From an uncultured Bradyrhizobium sp. (GTDB taxonomy: Bacteria; Pseudomonadota; Alphaproteobacteria; Rhizobiales; Xanthobacteraceae): DNA of 64,000 nucleotides. Location of the stretch: the NCBI RefSeq assembly GCF_947648125.1, contig NZ_CANSMR010000022.1:1-64000 (forward strand). The letters are read 5' to 3'. The notes beneath the pieces were generated by a model. That model was not told the origin of the DNA. It ran no database searches and was given only the letters and a program-made list of their open reading frames with translations. Position 1 is the stretch's first letter. Every line of letters begins with the position of its first letter. The position numbers and the translations under genes are program-made. Below are positions 19,301 through 27,635 of this stretch, piece by piece.

Positions 19301-20728
19301 ATGAACGCCCCCACGAAGCCCGGCTTCACCGACTACATCGTCAAGGACATTGCGCTCGCCGATTTCGGCCGCAAGGAAATCTCGCTGGCCGAGACCGAGA
19401 TGCCCGGCCTGATGGCCACCCGCGAGGAGTTCGGCCCCAAGCAGCCGCTGAAGGGCGCGCGCATCGCCGGCTCGCTGCACATGACGATCCAGACCGCCGT
19501 GCTGATCGAGACGCTGGCTGCGCTCGGCGCCGACATCCGCTGGGTCTCCTGCAACATCTACTCGACCCAGGATCACGCCGCCGCCGCGATCGCCGCGGCC
19601 GGCATTCCGGTGTTCGCCGTGAAGGGCGAGACGCTGACCGAGTACTGGGACTACACCGCAAAACTGTTCGACTGGCATGGCGGCGGCACGCCGAACATGA
19701 TCCTCGATGACGGCGGCGACGCCACCATGCTGGTGCATGCCGGCTACCGCGCCGAGCAGGGCGACACCGCCTTCCTCGACAAGCCGACCTCCGAGGAAGA
19801 AGAGATCTTCTACGCGCTGGTCAAGCGCCTCTTGAAGGAGAAGCCGAAGGGCTACTTCGCCGAGATCGCCAAGAACATCCAGGGCGTCTCGGAGGAGACC
19901 ACCACGGGCGTGCATCGCCTGTACGAGATGGCCAACAAGGGCACCCTGCTGTTCCCGGCGATCAACGTCAACGACAGCGTCACCAAGTCGAAGTTCGACA
20001 ACCTCTATGGCTGCCGCGAGTCGCTGGTCGACGGCATCCGCCGCGGCACCGACGTGATGTTGTCGGGCAAGGTGGCGATGGTCGCGGGCTTCGGCGACGT
20101 CGGCAAGGGCTCGGCCGCTTCGCTGCGCCAGGCCGGCTGCCGCGTCATGGTCTCCGAGGTCGATCCGATCTGCGCGCTGCAGGCGGCGATGGAAGGCTAT
20201 GAGGTCGTGACCATGGAAGACGCGGCGCCGCGCGCCGACATCTTCGTCACCGCCACCGGCAACAAGGACATCATCACCATCGAGCACATGCGCGCGATGA
20301 AGGATCGCGCCATCGTCTGCAACATCGGTCACTTCGACAACGAGATCCAGATCGCGAGCTTGCGCAATCTGAAGTGGACCAACATCAAGCCGCAGGTCGA
20401 CGAGATCGAATTCCCCGACAAGCACCGCATCATCATGCTGTCGGAAGGTCGCCTCGTGAACCTCGGCAATGCGATGGGCCACCCGTCCTTCGTGATGTCG
20501 GCGTCGTTCACCAACCAGACGCTGGCGCAGATCGAGCTGTTCGCCAACAACAAGGACGGCAAGTACGCCAAGAAGGTCTACGTGCTGCCGAAGACGCTCG
20601 ACGAGAAGGTCGCGCGCCTGCACCTCGCCAAGATCGGCGTCAAGTTGACCGAGCTGCGCAAGGACCAGGCCGACTACATCGGCGTCAAGCAGGAAGGTCC
20701 GTACAAGTCGGATCACTACCGCTACTGA
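19301..20728 (+). CDS. ahcY: Adenosylhomocysteinase
   Basis: Hydrolyses S-adenosylhomocysteine to adenosine and homocysteine, removing the inhibitor left by methyltransferases. The 475-residue protein has the NAD loop GFGDVGKG at 263-270, the active-site stretch TVNDS-like [20 protein letters not shown] and the C-terminal KSDHYRY tail. Its length matches the bacterial/plant form with an insert. With metK upstream it forms an activated methyl cycle unit. A strong terminator follows at 20759. No SAH riboswitch was seen. Confidence 0.98.
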   Translation: MNAPTKPGFTDYIVKDIALADFGRKEISLAETEMPGLMATREEFGPKQPLKGARIAGSLHMTIQTAVLIETLAALGADIRWVSCNIYSTQDHAAAAIAAAGIPVFAVKGETLTEYWDYTAKLFDWHGGGTPNMILDDGGDATMLVHAGYRAEQGDTAFLDKPTSEEEEIFYALVKRLLKEKPKGYFAEIAKNIQGVSEETTTGVHRLYEMANKGTLLFPAINVNDSVTKSKFDNLYGCRESLVDGIRRGTDVMLSGKVAMVAGFGDVGKGSAASLRQAGCRVMVSEVDPICALQAAMEGYEVVTMEDAAPRADIFVTATGNKDIITIEHMRAMKDRAIVCNIGHFDNEIQIASLRNLKWTNIKPQVDEIEFPDKHRIIMLSEGRLVNLGNAMGHPSFVMSASFTNQTLAQIELFANNKDGKYAKKVYVLPKTLDEKVARLHLAKIGVKLTELRKDQADYIGVKQEGPYKSDHYRY

Positions 20729-20758
20729 TCTGCGCTCGCAGCCATCGATCACGTGAAG

Positions 20759-20784
20759 AGCCCCGGCATCGTCCGGGGCTTTTT
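20759..20784 (+). terminator. Rho-independent terminator after ahcY
   Basis: AGCCCCGG (20759-20766), loop CATCGT, CCGGGGCT (20773-20780), then TTTT. A perfect 8-pair GC-rich stem with a T tract 31 bases after the ahcY stop. Confidence 0.9.
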
Positions 20785-20853
20785 GCTGAGGTGGTGTGGG
20801 TGACAGATTGGCTGTCGTCCTCGCGGAATACGGTGACCTCGCCAAGCCCACTG

Positions 20854-20980
20854 TCGTCGTCCCTGCGAAAGCAGGGACCCATAACCACAGGGTTGTGTTG
20901 TTGAAGAGGGCGGCGGCCCCAGCGTCGCGCAACAACTGCCACTTGTGGTTATGGGTCCCGGCCTTCGCCGGGACGACGAT
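20854..20980. repeat. Palindromic repeat A
   Basis: Left arm around GGGACCCATAACCACA and right arm around TGTGGTTATGGGTCCC are inverted copies, extended outward by GTCGTCCCTGC and its near complement, with a variable centre. Each arm carries a smaller hairpin of its own (CCCTGCGAAAGCAGGG on the left, CCCGGCCTTCGCCGGG on the right). Confidence 0.85.
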
Positions 20981-21032
20981 GAAGATGGTTCTCGCGCGAT
21001 GCGATGCACGGTCATTGCGTACTTCATCTCGG

Positions 21033-21137
21033 TGTCATCGCCCGGCTTGACCGGGTGATCCAGTATTCCAGAGACGCCAGTGTTCGAGCCGAGAGGCCGC
21101 AGCGTACTGGATCGCCCGGTCAAGCCGGGCGATGACA
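21033..21137. repeat. Palindromic repeat B
   Basis: TGTCATCGCCCGGCTTGACC (from 21033) is mirrored by GGTCAAGCCGGGCGATGACA (ending 21137); ATCCAGTA and TACTGGAT pair further in. It is a different family from repeat A, 50 bases away. Confidence 0.85.
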
Positions 21138-21200
21138 GATGTGGGGCTGGGACGCAGCTTCGCATTCGCACCGGGGAATGACGGCGGAAAAGCTGGAGCA

Positions 21201-21995
21201 TCACCCCGACGCCCGCACCGTGCCATGCCCGAGCTGCCGCGAGATGTCGTTCGCACAGCTGCGCAGCGCGGCTGCGATCGCGCTGTCCCAGTTGGCGTCG
21301 AAGGTGCCCTCCGGTCCCATCGCGGTGATGACCAGCGCGACATGGCCGGCGTGATCGAACACCGGGGCGGCGAAGGCGTTGACGCCGGGGAGGGGATCGC
21401 CGATCGCGCGCGCGAGACCGCGGCTCTGAACCTCGGCAAGCATCTCCGTGGTCTTCGCGGTGATGGTTTCGCGTTTCGGATTGTAGCCGACGCCGAGGCG
21501 ATCGAGGCCACTCTCGAGCGCCGTCTTGACGGCGTTCGGCGGCATGAAGGCAGCGAAGGCGCGGCCGGTCGCGGTCTCGAGCAAGGCCACCACCGATCCG
21601 ACGCGCATCGCGATATGCACGGGATGGCTCGGCTCCTCGAGCCGCACCACGGTCGCGCCGTGGGTGCCCCAGACCGACAGCGACACCGCATGATTGATGC
21701 TTTCGGCGAGCGCGGCGATCCGCGGCGTCGCGATCCTCACCGCGGATTGCCGGCGTAGGCTGATCAGGCCGAGCTCGAGCGCCAGCGCTCCGATCTCATA
21801 GCGGCCGGTGGTCTCGTCCTGCTCGATCAGGCCGATGCGGGAGAAACTGACGAGGTAGGGATGCGCCTTGGCCGGCGGCATGCCGGCTTCGCGGGCGAGA
21901 TCGCGCAGCATCATCGGCTCACCGCTGCGGGCGAGCGCGCGGAGCAATTCTCCGCCGACCTCGATCGACTGTATGCCGCGGCTTTCTCTCGTCAT
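21201..21995 (-). CDS. IclR family transcriptional regulator
   Basis: A 264-residue regulator with an N-terminal winged helix (SIEVGGELLRALARSGEPMMLRDLAREAGMPPAKAHPYLVSFSRIGLI, about 10-58) and a C-terminal IclR effector domain (about 75-250; HGATVVRLEEPSHPVHIAMRVGSVVALLETATGRAF). AGGGCGAC precedes the ATG. It is the last gene of a four-gene leftward operon (binding protein, FAD dehydrogenase, SDR, IclR) and probably controls that operon in response to its substrate. The palindromes at 25762-25874 are candidate sites. Confidence 0.93.
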   Translation of the reverse strand: MTRESRGIQSIEVGGELLRALARSGEPMMLRDLAREAGMPPAKAHPYLVSFSRIGLIEQDETTGRYEIGALALELGLISLRRQSAVRIATPRIAALAESINHAVSLSVWGTHGATVVRLEEPSHPVHIAMRVGSVVALLETATGRAFAAFMPPNAVKTALESGLDRLGVGYNPKRETITAKTTEMLAEVQSRGLARAIGDPLPGVNAFAAPVFDHAGHVALVITAMGPEGTFDANWDSAIAAALRSCANDISRQLGHGTVRASG

Positions 21996-22024
21996 GTCGC
22001 CCTGTCAGTTCTTTGACAACGTGC

Positions 22025-22789
22025 TTATACGGCGAGAAACCCTCCGTCGACCGGCAGGGTCACGCCGTTCACATAAGATGCCAGCTCCGACGCCAGGAAC
22101 ACCACCGGGCCGACCAGCTCCTCCGGCTGCCCGACGCGGCCGAGCGGCGTGCGGCCCAGAAAGCCGGCGAGCCGGCCAGGGTCGTTGCGGGTCGCTTCGG
22201 TCATCGCTGTTTCGATCACGCCGGGCGCGATCGCATTGACGCGAATGCCGTCGGCGGCAAGCTCGCGGGCGAGCGCCTGGGTGAGGAGCTTCACGCCGCC
22301 CTTGGACGGCGCGTAGCCCAGCGTATCGGCAACGCCGAGGAAGGAAGCGATCGAGCCGAGATTGATGATCGTGCCCCGTGTCTCGCGCAGCGCCGACAGG
22401 AACGCATGGGTGACGTTGAACGTGCCGGTCAGGTTGACGTCGAGCACCCGCCGCCAATTCTCCTGCGCGCGGGGCGAAGAGATGCCCTCACGGATGATAA
22501 TGCCGGCATTGTTGACCAGGATCGCGATCGGCCCGACCTCGCGCGCCACGCTCTGCGCTAGGGCGGCGCAGGCCTCGGCATCGGTCACGTCGAGTTCGAG
22601 CGGCCACGCCGCGCGGCCGCGCTGGCGAATATCGGCCGCGGTTTGCTCGGCGCCGTCGCGATCGATGTCGGTCACAACAACGTCGGCGCCATGCGCTGCG
22701 AGGCCAAGCGCGATGGCGCGTCCGTTACCGTGCGCGGCGCCGGTTACCAGCGCACGCTTGCCAGCGAGCAGGGTCGCCATCGCGGTCAT
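22025..22789 (-). CDS. Short-chain dehydrogenase/reductase (SDR)
   Basis: NAD(P)-dependent oxidoreductase of 254 residues. Cofactor loop TGAAHGNGRA at 16-25, NNAG at 93-96, and the catalytic set S146, Y159, K163 (GSIAS and YAPSKGG) are intact. The C-terminal PVDGGF motif is typical of classical SDRs. Its ATG overlaps the stop of the FAD dehydrogenase gene by four bases, so the two are coupled and probably act on the same substrate, oxidising or reducing a hydroxyl/keto group. The exact substrate is not readable. GeneBank-style names such as 3-oxoacyl-ACP reductase would be guesses. Confidence 0.92.
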   Translation of the reverse strand: MTAMATLLAGKRALVTGAAHGNGRAIALGLAAHGADVVVTDIDRDGAEQTAADIRQRGRAAWPLELDVTDAEACAALAQSVAREVGPIAILVNNAGIIIREGISSPRAQENWRRVLDVNLTGTFNVTHAFLSALRETRGTIINLGSIASFLGVADTLGYAPSKGGVKLLTQALARELAADGIRVNAIAPGVIETAMTEATRNDPGRLAGFLGRTPLGRVGQPEELVGPVVFLASELASYVNGVTLPVDGGFLAV

Positions 22790-24504
22790 GCCGCGCTTCT
22801 TTCTGCGGCTGCACCGGCGATGTGCTTGCCCGCGATGTAGCCGAAGGTCAGCGCAGGCCCGAGCGTGATGCCGGCGCCGGGATAGTTGCCGCCCATGATG
22901 CTCGCCATGTCGTTACCGGCGGCATAGAGGCCGGCAATCGGCTGCCCGTCGGCGTCGAGCGCGCGGGCATTGGCATCAGTCCGGATGCCGGCATAGGTGC
23001 CGAGATCGCCGACCACCATCTTGATGGCGTAGAACGGCCCGTGCTGGATCGGCGCGATGCACGGATTGGGTCCGTGCAGCGCATCGCCCTGGTAGCGGTT
23101 ATAGGCGCGCGAGCCCTTGCCGAAGGCGGGATCGCGGCCCTCTGCGGCGGTTGCGTTGAACGCCGCGACGGTCGCTTCGAGCGCTTTCGCGTCAATGCCG
23201 GCCTGCGCGGCAAGCTCCGACAGCGTCGCGCCACGCTTGAGATAGCCGGTCTTCAGATGATGGCCGAGCGGCATCGGGCGCGGCGGCACGCAGCCGAGGC
23301 CATATTTGCGCAACGTCTCGTGATCGCAAAGCAGAAAGGCCGCGATCTCCTCGCCGGGCTTCGCCGCCTTGATCATCTCCTGCACGAAGTCGTGGTAGGA
23401 ATTGCCTTCATTGGCAAAGCGCTTGCCATCGCGCATCACCGCGATCACGCCGGGCTTGGCGCGGTCGATGAAATGCGGCATCACGCCCTTCGAGCCGTCC
23501 TTGCGCGTGGTGACCGAGACCGGCACCCAGGCCGCGGCATTCGGCAGCGAGTCCTCGACGCGGCCGCCGGCCGATTCCGCGAGCCGCAAGCCGTCGCCGG
23601 TGTTGCCGACAGGTCCCGGCGAGTAATGCTCCTTCCCGGTCGGCGCATGCGGAAACATCTTCTGCCGCCGCGCGACGTCATGCGGGAAGCCACCGCAGGC
23701 GAGCACGACGCCGCGCTTCGCGTTGACGCGGATGGTGCGGCCTTCGCGCTCGATCACCGCGCCGCGCACCACGCCGTTCTCGACGATCAACTCGCGCACC
23801 GGCGAGTTGAGCCAGAGCGGGATCTTCAGGTCGAAAGCGGATTTCGCCAGCCGGCCGGCCAGCGCATTGCCGTTGGTCAGCGTCATGCCGCGGCCGTTGC
23901 GCATCACGTCTATCGCATGCTTCGACAGCCGCTTGGCGACATAAGCCGCCGAAGTCAGCGACCGCGTCGCGCGCATGAAGTGGACGATCTCCTTGCCGGA
24001 GCCGAGCATCATGCCGAACACGGTGAGCTCGGGCAGGGGGCTACCGAGGTCCTTGATGGCATCGCCCAATTCGTGGCCGTCGAACGGCCGCGTCACCATC
24101 GAGCGGCCGCCCTGCGCGCCGCCGGGCGCTTCCGCATGATAGTCGGGGAAAGTCAGCGGCATGTCGAAACGAACGGCGGTCTTCGTCGTGAAGAAGTCGA
24201 CCGCCTTCGGCCCCTCGGTCAGGAACGCATCGACGCGCGCGGCGTCAAAGCTGTTGCCGGCCTCATGGCGCAGATAGGTTTTGGCCTGATCGGGGCTCTC
24301 CTCGATGCCCCAGGCCTTCGCCAGCGAGGTGCCGGGAATCCACAGCCAGCCGCCGGAGCGCGCGGTGGTGCCGCCGAAGCGCGGCTCCTTCTCGACCACC
24401 AGGACCTTGAGGCCGTGATGGCCGGCGGTGATCGCCGCCGACAGCCCGGCGCAGCCGGAGCCGACGACGAGCGCGTCGCATTGATAAGTTTCTTCGTTGG
24501 CCAC
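22786..24504 (-). CDS. FAD-dependent dehydrogenase (3-ketosteroid delta-1-dehydrogenase / fumarate reductase flavoprotein type)
   Basis: A 572-residue flavoprotein. The dinucleotide fold is ALVVGSGCAGLSAA (11-24) with VVEKEPRFGGTTARSGGWLWIP after it, the signature of the FAD_binding_2 group that includes KstD. The C-terminal GLYAAGNDMASIMGGNYPGAGITLGPALTFG closes the FAD site. Enzymes of this group introduce or reduce a C=C double bond next to a carbonyl, in steroids or smaller cyclic ketones. It lies between the binding-protein gene (10-base gap) and the SDR gene (ATGA overlap). Steroid use is only one possibility, since no other steroid genes are nearby. Confidence 0.9.
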   Translation of the reverse strand: MANEETYQCDALVVGSGCAGLSAAITAGHHGLKVLVVEKEPRFGGTTARSGGWLWIPGTSLAKAWGIEESPDQAKTYLRHEAGNSFDAARVDAFLTEGPKAVDFFTTKTAVRFDMPLTFPDYHAEAPGGAQGGRSMVTRPFDGHELGDAIKDLGSPLPELTVFGMMLGSGKEIVHFMRATRSLTSAAYVAKRLSKHAIDVMRNGRGMTLTNGNALAGRLAKSAFDLKIPLWLNSPVRELIVENGVVRGAVIEREGRTIRVNAKRGVVLACGGFPHDVARRQKMFPHAPTGKEHYSPGPVGNTGDGLRLAESAGGRVEDSLPNAAAWVPVSVTTRKDGSKGVMPHFIDRAKPGVIAVMRDGKRFANEGNSYHDFVQEMIKAAKPGEEIAAFLLCDHETLRKYGLGCVPPRPMPLGHHLKTGYLKRGATLSELAAQAGIDAKALEATVAAFNATAAEGRDPAFGKGSRAYNRYQGDALHGPNPCIAPIQHGPFYAIKMVVGDLGTYAGIRTDANARALDADGQPIAGLYAAGNDMASIMGGNYPGAGITLGPALTFGYIAGKHIAGAAAERSAA

Positions 24505-24514
24505 GCGATCGATC

Positions 24515-25714
24515 CTATTTCTTGAGCAGCGGGCACTTGGACTCGGACACCGGGCGGAAGGCGTCCTCGCCCTTCACCGTCTTGATGATGTCGAGATAAT
24601 CCCACGGCTCCTTGGATTCCGAGGGCTTCTTCACCTTCGCCAGATACATGTCGCGGATGACGCGGCCGTCCTCGCGCAGTTTGCCGCCATGCACGAAGGT
24701 GTCCTCGATCGGCAGCTCGCGCATCTTGGCCATCACCTTCTGCGGATCGTCGGTGCCGGCGGCCTGGATCGCCTTGAGATAATGCAGCACCGAGCCGTAG
24801 ACGCCGGTCTGGATCATGGTCGGCATCACGTTGGTGCGGGCGTAGAATTTCTTCGACCAGGCGCGGGTCTTCTCGTCCATGTTCCAGTACGACGCCGTCG
24901 TCATGTAGGTGCCTTGCGCGGCGTTGAGCCCGATCGCATGCACGTCGGTATCGAACATCAACAGGCCGACCAGCTTCTGGCCGCCCTGCACGAGGCCGAA
25001 CTCGCCGGACTGCTTGATCGAATTGTCGGTGTCCTGGCCGGCATTGGCGAACGCCACCACATCCGCCTTGGAGCTCTGCGCCTGCAGCGCAAACGAGGAG
25101 AAGTCGGCGGTGTTGGTCGGATGGCGCACGCTGCCGAGCACCTTGCCGCCCATCTCGTTGATGAAGCGCGTGGCGTCCTTCTCGAGCTGCTGGCCGAAGG
25201 CGTAGTCCGCGGTGATGAAGTACCAGGACTTGCCGCCCTCCGCGATCACCGCCGAGGCCGTCACCTTCGACAGCGCGTAGGTGTCGTAGGTGAAGTGCAC
25301 GGTGTTGGGGCTGCACAGCTCATCGGTCAGCGAGCTCGCGCCGGGGCCGGACAGCAGCGCGATCTTGTTGCGCTCGCGCACCATGTTGTGCACGGCGATC
25401 GCAATGCCGGAGTTGGGGATGTCGACGACGGCATCGACCTTGCCGTTGTCGAACCAGCCGCGCACGATCTGGACGCCGACATCGGTCTTCATCTGGTGGT
25501 CGGCGGAGATGATCTCGATCGGCTTGCCGAGCACGGTGGGGCCGAATTCCTCGACCGCCATCTTGGCCGCCTCGACCGAGCCTGGGCCGGAATTGTCGCG
25601 TCCCCAGCTCGATAGGTCGGTCAGCACCCCGATGCGCACGACGTCATCGGAAATCTGGGCGTGCGCGGCCGTGGTCATTGCCGCGAGAATGGCTGCCGCC
25701 AAAAAATGTCTCAT
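24515..25714 (-). CDS. ABC transporter substrate-binding protein (Peripla_BP_6)
   Basis: Exported binding protein of 399 residues with a signal peptide (MRHFLAAAILAAMTTAAHAQ) and a type 1 fold: VVRIGVLTDLSSWGRDNSGPGS, then HQMKTDVGVQIVRGWFDNGKVDAVVDIPNSG. It belongs to the branched-chain amino acid/amide/aromatic group but is typical of subgroups linked to aromatic or acidic ligands. The second of two adjacent ATGs is chosen because GGGAGGA would touch the first. It heads the operon with the FAD enzyme, SDR and IclR regulator; no permease or ATPase is encoded beside it, so it must use a transporter encoded elsewhere or act as a sensor. Confidence 0.92.
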   Translation of the reverse strand: MRHFLAAAILAAMTTAAHAQISDDVVRIGVLTDLSSWGRDNSGPGSVEAAKMAVEEFGPTVLGKPIEIISADHQMKTDVGVQIVRGWFDNGKVDAVVDIPNSGIAIAVHNMVRERNKIALLSGPGASSLTDELCSPNTVHFTYDTYALSKVTASAVIAEGGKSWYFITADYAFGQQLEKDATRFINEMGGKVLGSVRHPTNTADFSSFALQAQSSKADVVAFANAGQDTDNSIKQSGEFGLVQGGQKLVGLLMFDTDVHAIGLNAAQGTYMTTASYWNMDEKTRAWSKKFYARTNVMPTMIQTGVYGSVLHYLKAIQAAGTDDPQKVMAKMRELPIEDTFVHGGKLREDGRVIRDMYLAKVKKPSESKEPWDYLDIIKTVKGEDAFRPVSESKCPLLKK

Positions 25715-26075
25715 CATTCCTCCCTCTGGATGTCCGCGTTTCTTGGGCGGAGCGTCCTGCGATTAGGAATTATCTAATTCATTTGTCAATGGCGAATTAG
25801 GTGTGTGGGAATGCTGCCACACAATTGCCCCACCGAATGTGGCGGTGCTTCACATTCGGTGAGTAAGCGCTTACATGGCTCATCCGGGATGGCACCGCGG
25901 TTGGGCTTCGGGCTCGCGCCAGAATTCAGCAGCAGTGCCAAGTCACTATGAAACAGGGGAATTTTCGCGGACGGCGTTGCGTTTCGCCGCCCGGGGCTAA
26001 GCCGCCCATCGAGGGTCTAGGCTGCTACGGGGCGGTGCATGGAGAGCATCGGCGAGCCGCGATCATAGACGGATC
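25715..26075. other. Palindrome-rich divergent intergenic region
   Basis: About 360 bases between the divergent binding-protein and LpxO-like genes without a coding region. It is locally AT-rich around 25760-25800 and holds four separate inverted repeats within 113 bases (listed as a regulatory site). The rest (25875-26075) shows nothing recognisable apart from space for the rightward promoter. Confidence 0.6.
25762..25874. promoter_or_regulatory. Cluster of inverted repeats, candidate operators
   Basis: Four elements are seen. CTAATTC (25774-25780) mirrors GAATTAG (25794-25800), with ATTAG at 25762-25766 as an extra half site. TGTGTGG (25802-25808) mirrors CCACACA (25817-25823). CACCGAATGTG (25831-25841) mirrors CACATTCGGTG (25851-25861) perfectly over 11 bases. 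GTAAGCGCTTAC (25863-25874) is a perfect 12-base palindrome. None has a T tract, so they look like protein-binding sites. The IclR regulator of the leftward operon is the natural candidate; this is inference. Confidence 0.5.
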
Positions 26076-27005
26076 ATGTTGAGACAACTCTTCGCGCCGC
26101 AGCTCGTCATTCTCTACGTGCTGGCGGCCTCCACGCTCTACGTTCACTTCCGCGGCAAGCACCGCCTGCGGTTCGCCCGCCAGCTCGGCGATCACTCGAC
26201 CTACCTCGCGCCCTACAATGTGCTGATGTATGCGGGCTCCGCGGTGCCCAACACGCCGGTGATCCCGGTCGAGCAGTTTCCCGAGCTCAAGAAGCTCTCC
26301 GACAATTGGGAGACGATCCGCGACGAGGCGACGCGCCTGTTCGACGAGGGCTTCATCCGCGCCGCCGCCAAGAACAACGATTGGGGCTTCCATTCGTTCT
26401 TCAAGAGCGGCTGGAAGCGCTTCTATCTGAAATGGTACGACGACTTCCTGCCGTCGGCGCGCACGCTGTGCCCGCAGACGGTGGAGCTGCTCAACTCGAT
26501 TCCGAACGTGCACGGCGCGATGTTCGCGATGCTGCCACCCGGCGGCAAGCTCGGGGCGCATCGCGATCCCTTCGCGGGCTCCTTGCGCTATCACCTTGGC
26601 CTGGTGACGCCGAACTCGAATGAATGCCGCATCCTGGTCGACGGCGTCGAATGCGTCTGGCGTGACGGCGAAGCCTTCATGTTCGACGAGACCTTCATCC
26701 ACAGCGCCGAGAACAAGACCGACGTCAACCGCATCATACTGTTCTGCGACGTCGAGCGCCCGATGAAGTACGGCTTCATGACCAGGATGAATCGCTGGGT
26801 CAGCCACAACATCGTCAAGGCGTCTGCCACCCAGAACGTTGACGGCGAGCATGTCGGCGCGCTGAACAAGGTGTTCGGCAAGCTCTACGAGATCCATCTC
26901 GCCAGCCGCAAGGTCAAGGAGTGGAACCGGAACGTGTACTACACGCTGAAGTATTCCGTGACCGCGCTGATCCTCGGCCTGATCGTGGTGTCGGCGCTGC
27001 GGTGA
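26076..27005 (+). CDS. Aspartyl/asparaginyl beta-hydroxylase family protein (LpxO-like)
   Basis: Fe(II)/2-oxoglutarate oxygenase of 309 residues. The catalytic core shows GAHRDPFAGSLRYHLGL and FMFDETFIHSAENKTDVNRIILF, giving the iron-binding histidines and the 2OG-binding arginine of the AspH/LpxO family. LpxO hydroxylates a lipid A acyl chain at C2 at the inner membrane. There is a hydrophobic N-terminal segment (LFAPQLVILYVLAASTLYV) and a second one at the C-terminus (VTALILGLIVVSAL), fitting membrane anchoring. The wealth of LPS genes downstream supports a lipid substrate. It stands alone, with a terminator 36 bases after its stop. A peptide hydroxylase role is less likely. Confidence 0.87.
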   Translation: MLRQLFAPQLVILYVLAASTLYVHFRGKHRLRFARQLGDHSTYLAPYNVLMYAGSAVPNTPVIPVEQFPELKKLSDNWETIRDEATRLFDEGFIRAAAKNNDWGFHSFFKSGWKRFYLKWYDDFLPSARTLCPQTVELLNSIPNVHGAMFAMLPPGGKLGAHRDPFAGSLRYHLGLVTPNSNECRILVDGVECVWRDGEAFMFDETFIHSAENKTDVNRIILFCDVERPMKYGFMTRMNRWVSHNIVKASATQNVDGEHVGALNKVFGKLYEIHLASRKVKEWNRNVYYTLKYSVTALILGLIVVSALR

Positions 27006-27040
27006 AGGCAGCGGCATTGCCCACGCTGAAAGCAAAAAAA

Positions 27041-27066
27041 CTCCGGAGCATGCTCCCGGGCTTTTT
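27041..27066 (+). terminator. Probable rho-independent terminator after LpxO-like gene
   Basis: The stem is centred on the palindrome GGAGCATGCTCC, extended by CC/GG with one bulged base, and is followed by CTTTTTG. The A-rich stretch to its left could let it work in the other direction for the convergent 51-residue gene. Confidence 0.65.
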
Positions 27067-27098
27067 GTCTGCGGCTTGAACTGTGAGGTGCAACAGTA

Positions 27099-27254
27099 TC
27101 AGTCGCGTTCGAAGACCTTGGCGCCGGGGTAGACGCGCCTGGCGTAGGCGACGACCGACTCCCGGTCCTGGGTCTCCAGGAACGGAGTTCGGATCTTGCA
27201 CGACCCGACGATGAGGTGCCACAGGCCGTTCAGCTTCTGAATGTTGACGATCAT
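27099..27254 (-). CDS. Small conserved-looking hypothetical protein (51 aa)
   Basis: A 51-residue protein starting MIVNIQKLNGLWHLIVG and ending VYPGAKVFERD. GAGGAA sits seven to eight bases upstream of the ATG at 27254, a good ribosome site. Longer in-frame starts up to 27320 give a basic N-terminus without support. The pattern of a short beta hairpin (VNIQKLNGLWHLIVG) followed by a helix (DRESVVAYARRVY) looks like a folded domain. I do not recognise the family. A CRP-like palindrome lies about 80 bases upstream. Confidence 0.6.
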   Translation of the reverse strand: MIVNIQKLNGLWHLIVGSCKIRTPFLETQDRESVVAYARRVYPGAKVFERD

Positions 27255-27635
27255 CTGAGTGTTCCTCGAGAATCCGCGTTCCAGTCGGCACTTGCCTCGC
27301 ATGATGGTCTTGCGCTTCACTCCTCGGAGCCGTGATCCCGATCACAGATTTTGGAACGCACTCGCGCCCGCCGAGAATTGCTGTCGTTGCTCGCGCCAGT
27401 GGAGAGACGTTGTGAGCCGTGCATCCGTTGGCGTAGCCGCGAGCATAAGAATCGCTCGCCATCGCTCAACTGTACGAGCGTAAGCAGAGGGCATCACAAG
27501 GAATCGGGGAGGCTATACCAAGGTATGTTGATGGACACCGTTCAACTTTTGCGCGGCGCGGTGCCTTCGCGCTCCGATCCGTTACATGGGCGTGATAGGG
27601 TTCCATCAGGCATTTCGCATTGAGGGGACCTTGTC
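27255..27635. other. Divergent intergenic region upstream of malic enzyme
   Basis: About 380 bases without a convincing gene between the 51-residue gene and malic enzyme. It contains a CRP-like palindrome at 27331-27346. Otherwise nothing is recognised. Confidence 0.5.
27331..27346. promoter_or_regulatory. CRP/FNR-like palindrome
   Basis: GTGATC-CC-GATCAC is a perfect inverted repeat; in the wider frame CGTGA-N6-TCACA it differs from the classical CRP consensus TGTGA-N6-TCACA in one base. It lies about 80 bases upstream of the leftward 51-residue gene and about 290 bases upstream of the malic enzyme start. Confidence 0.4.

Larger units (their letters stand above)
20785..21200. other. Repeat-filled intergenic region
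   Basis: About 415 bases without a gene between the ahcY terminator and the IclR stop. Most of it is two unrelated palindromic elements in tandem (listed separately). Short open frames here are side effects of the repeats. Confidence 0.7.
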
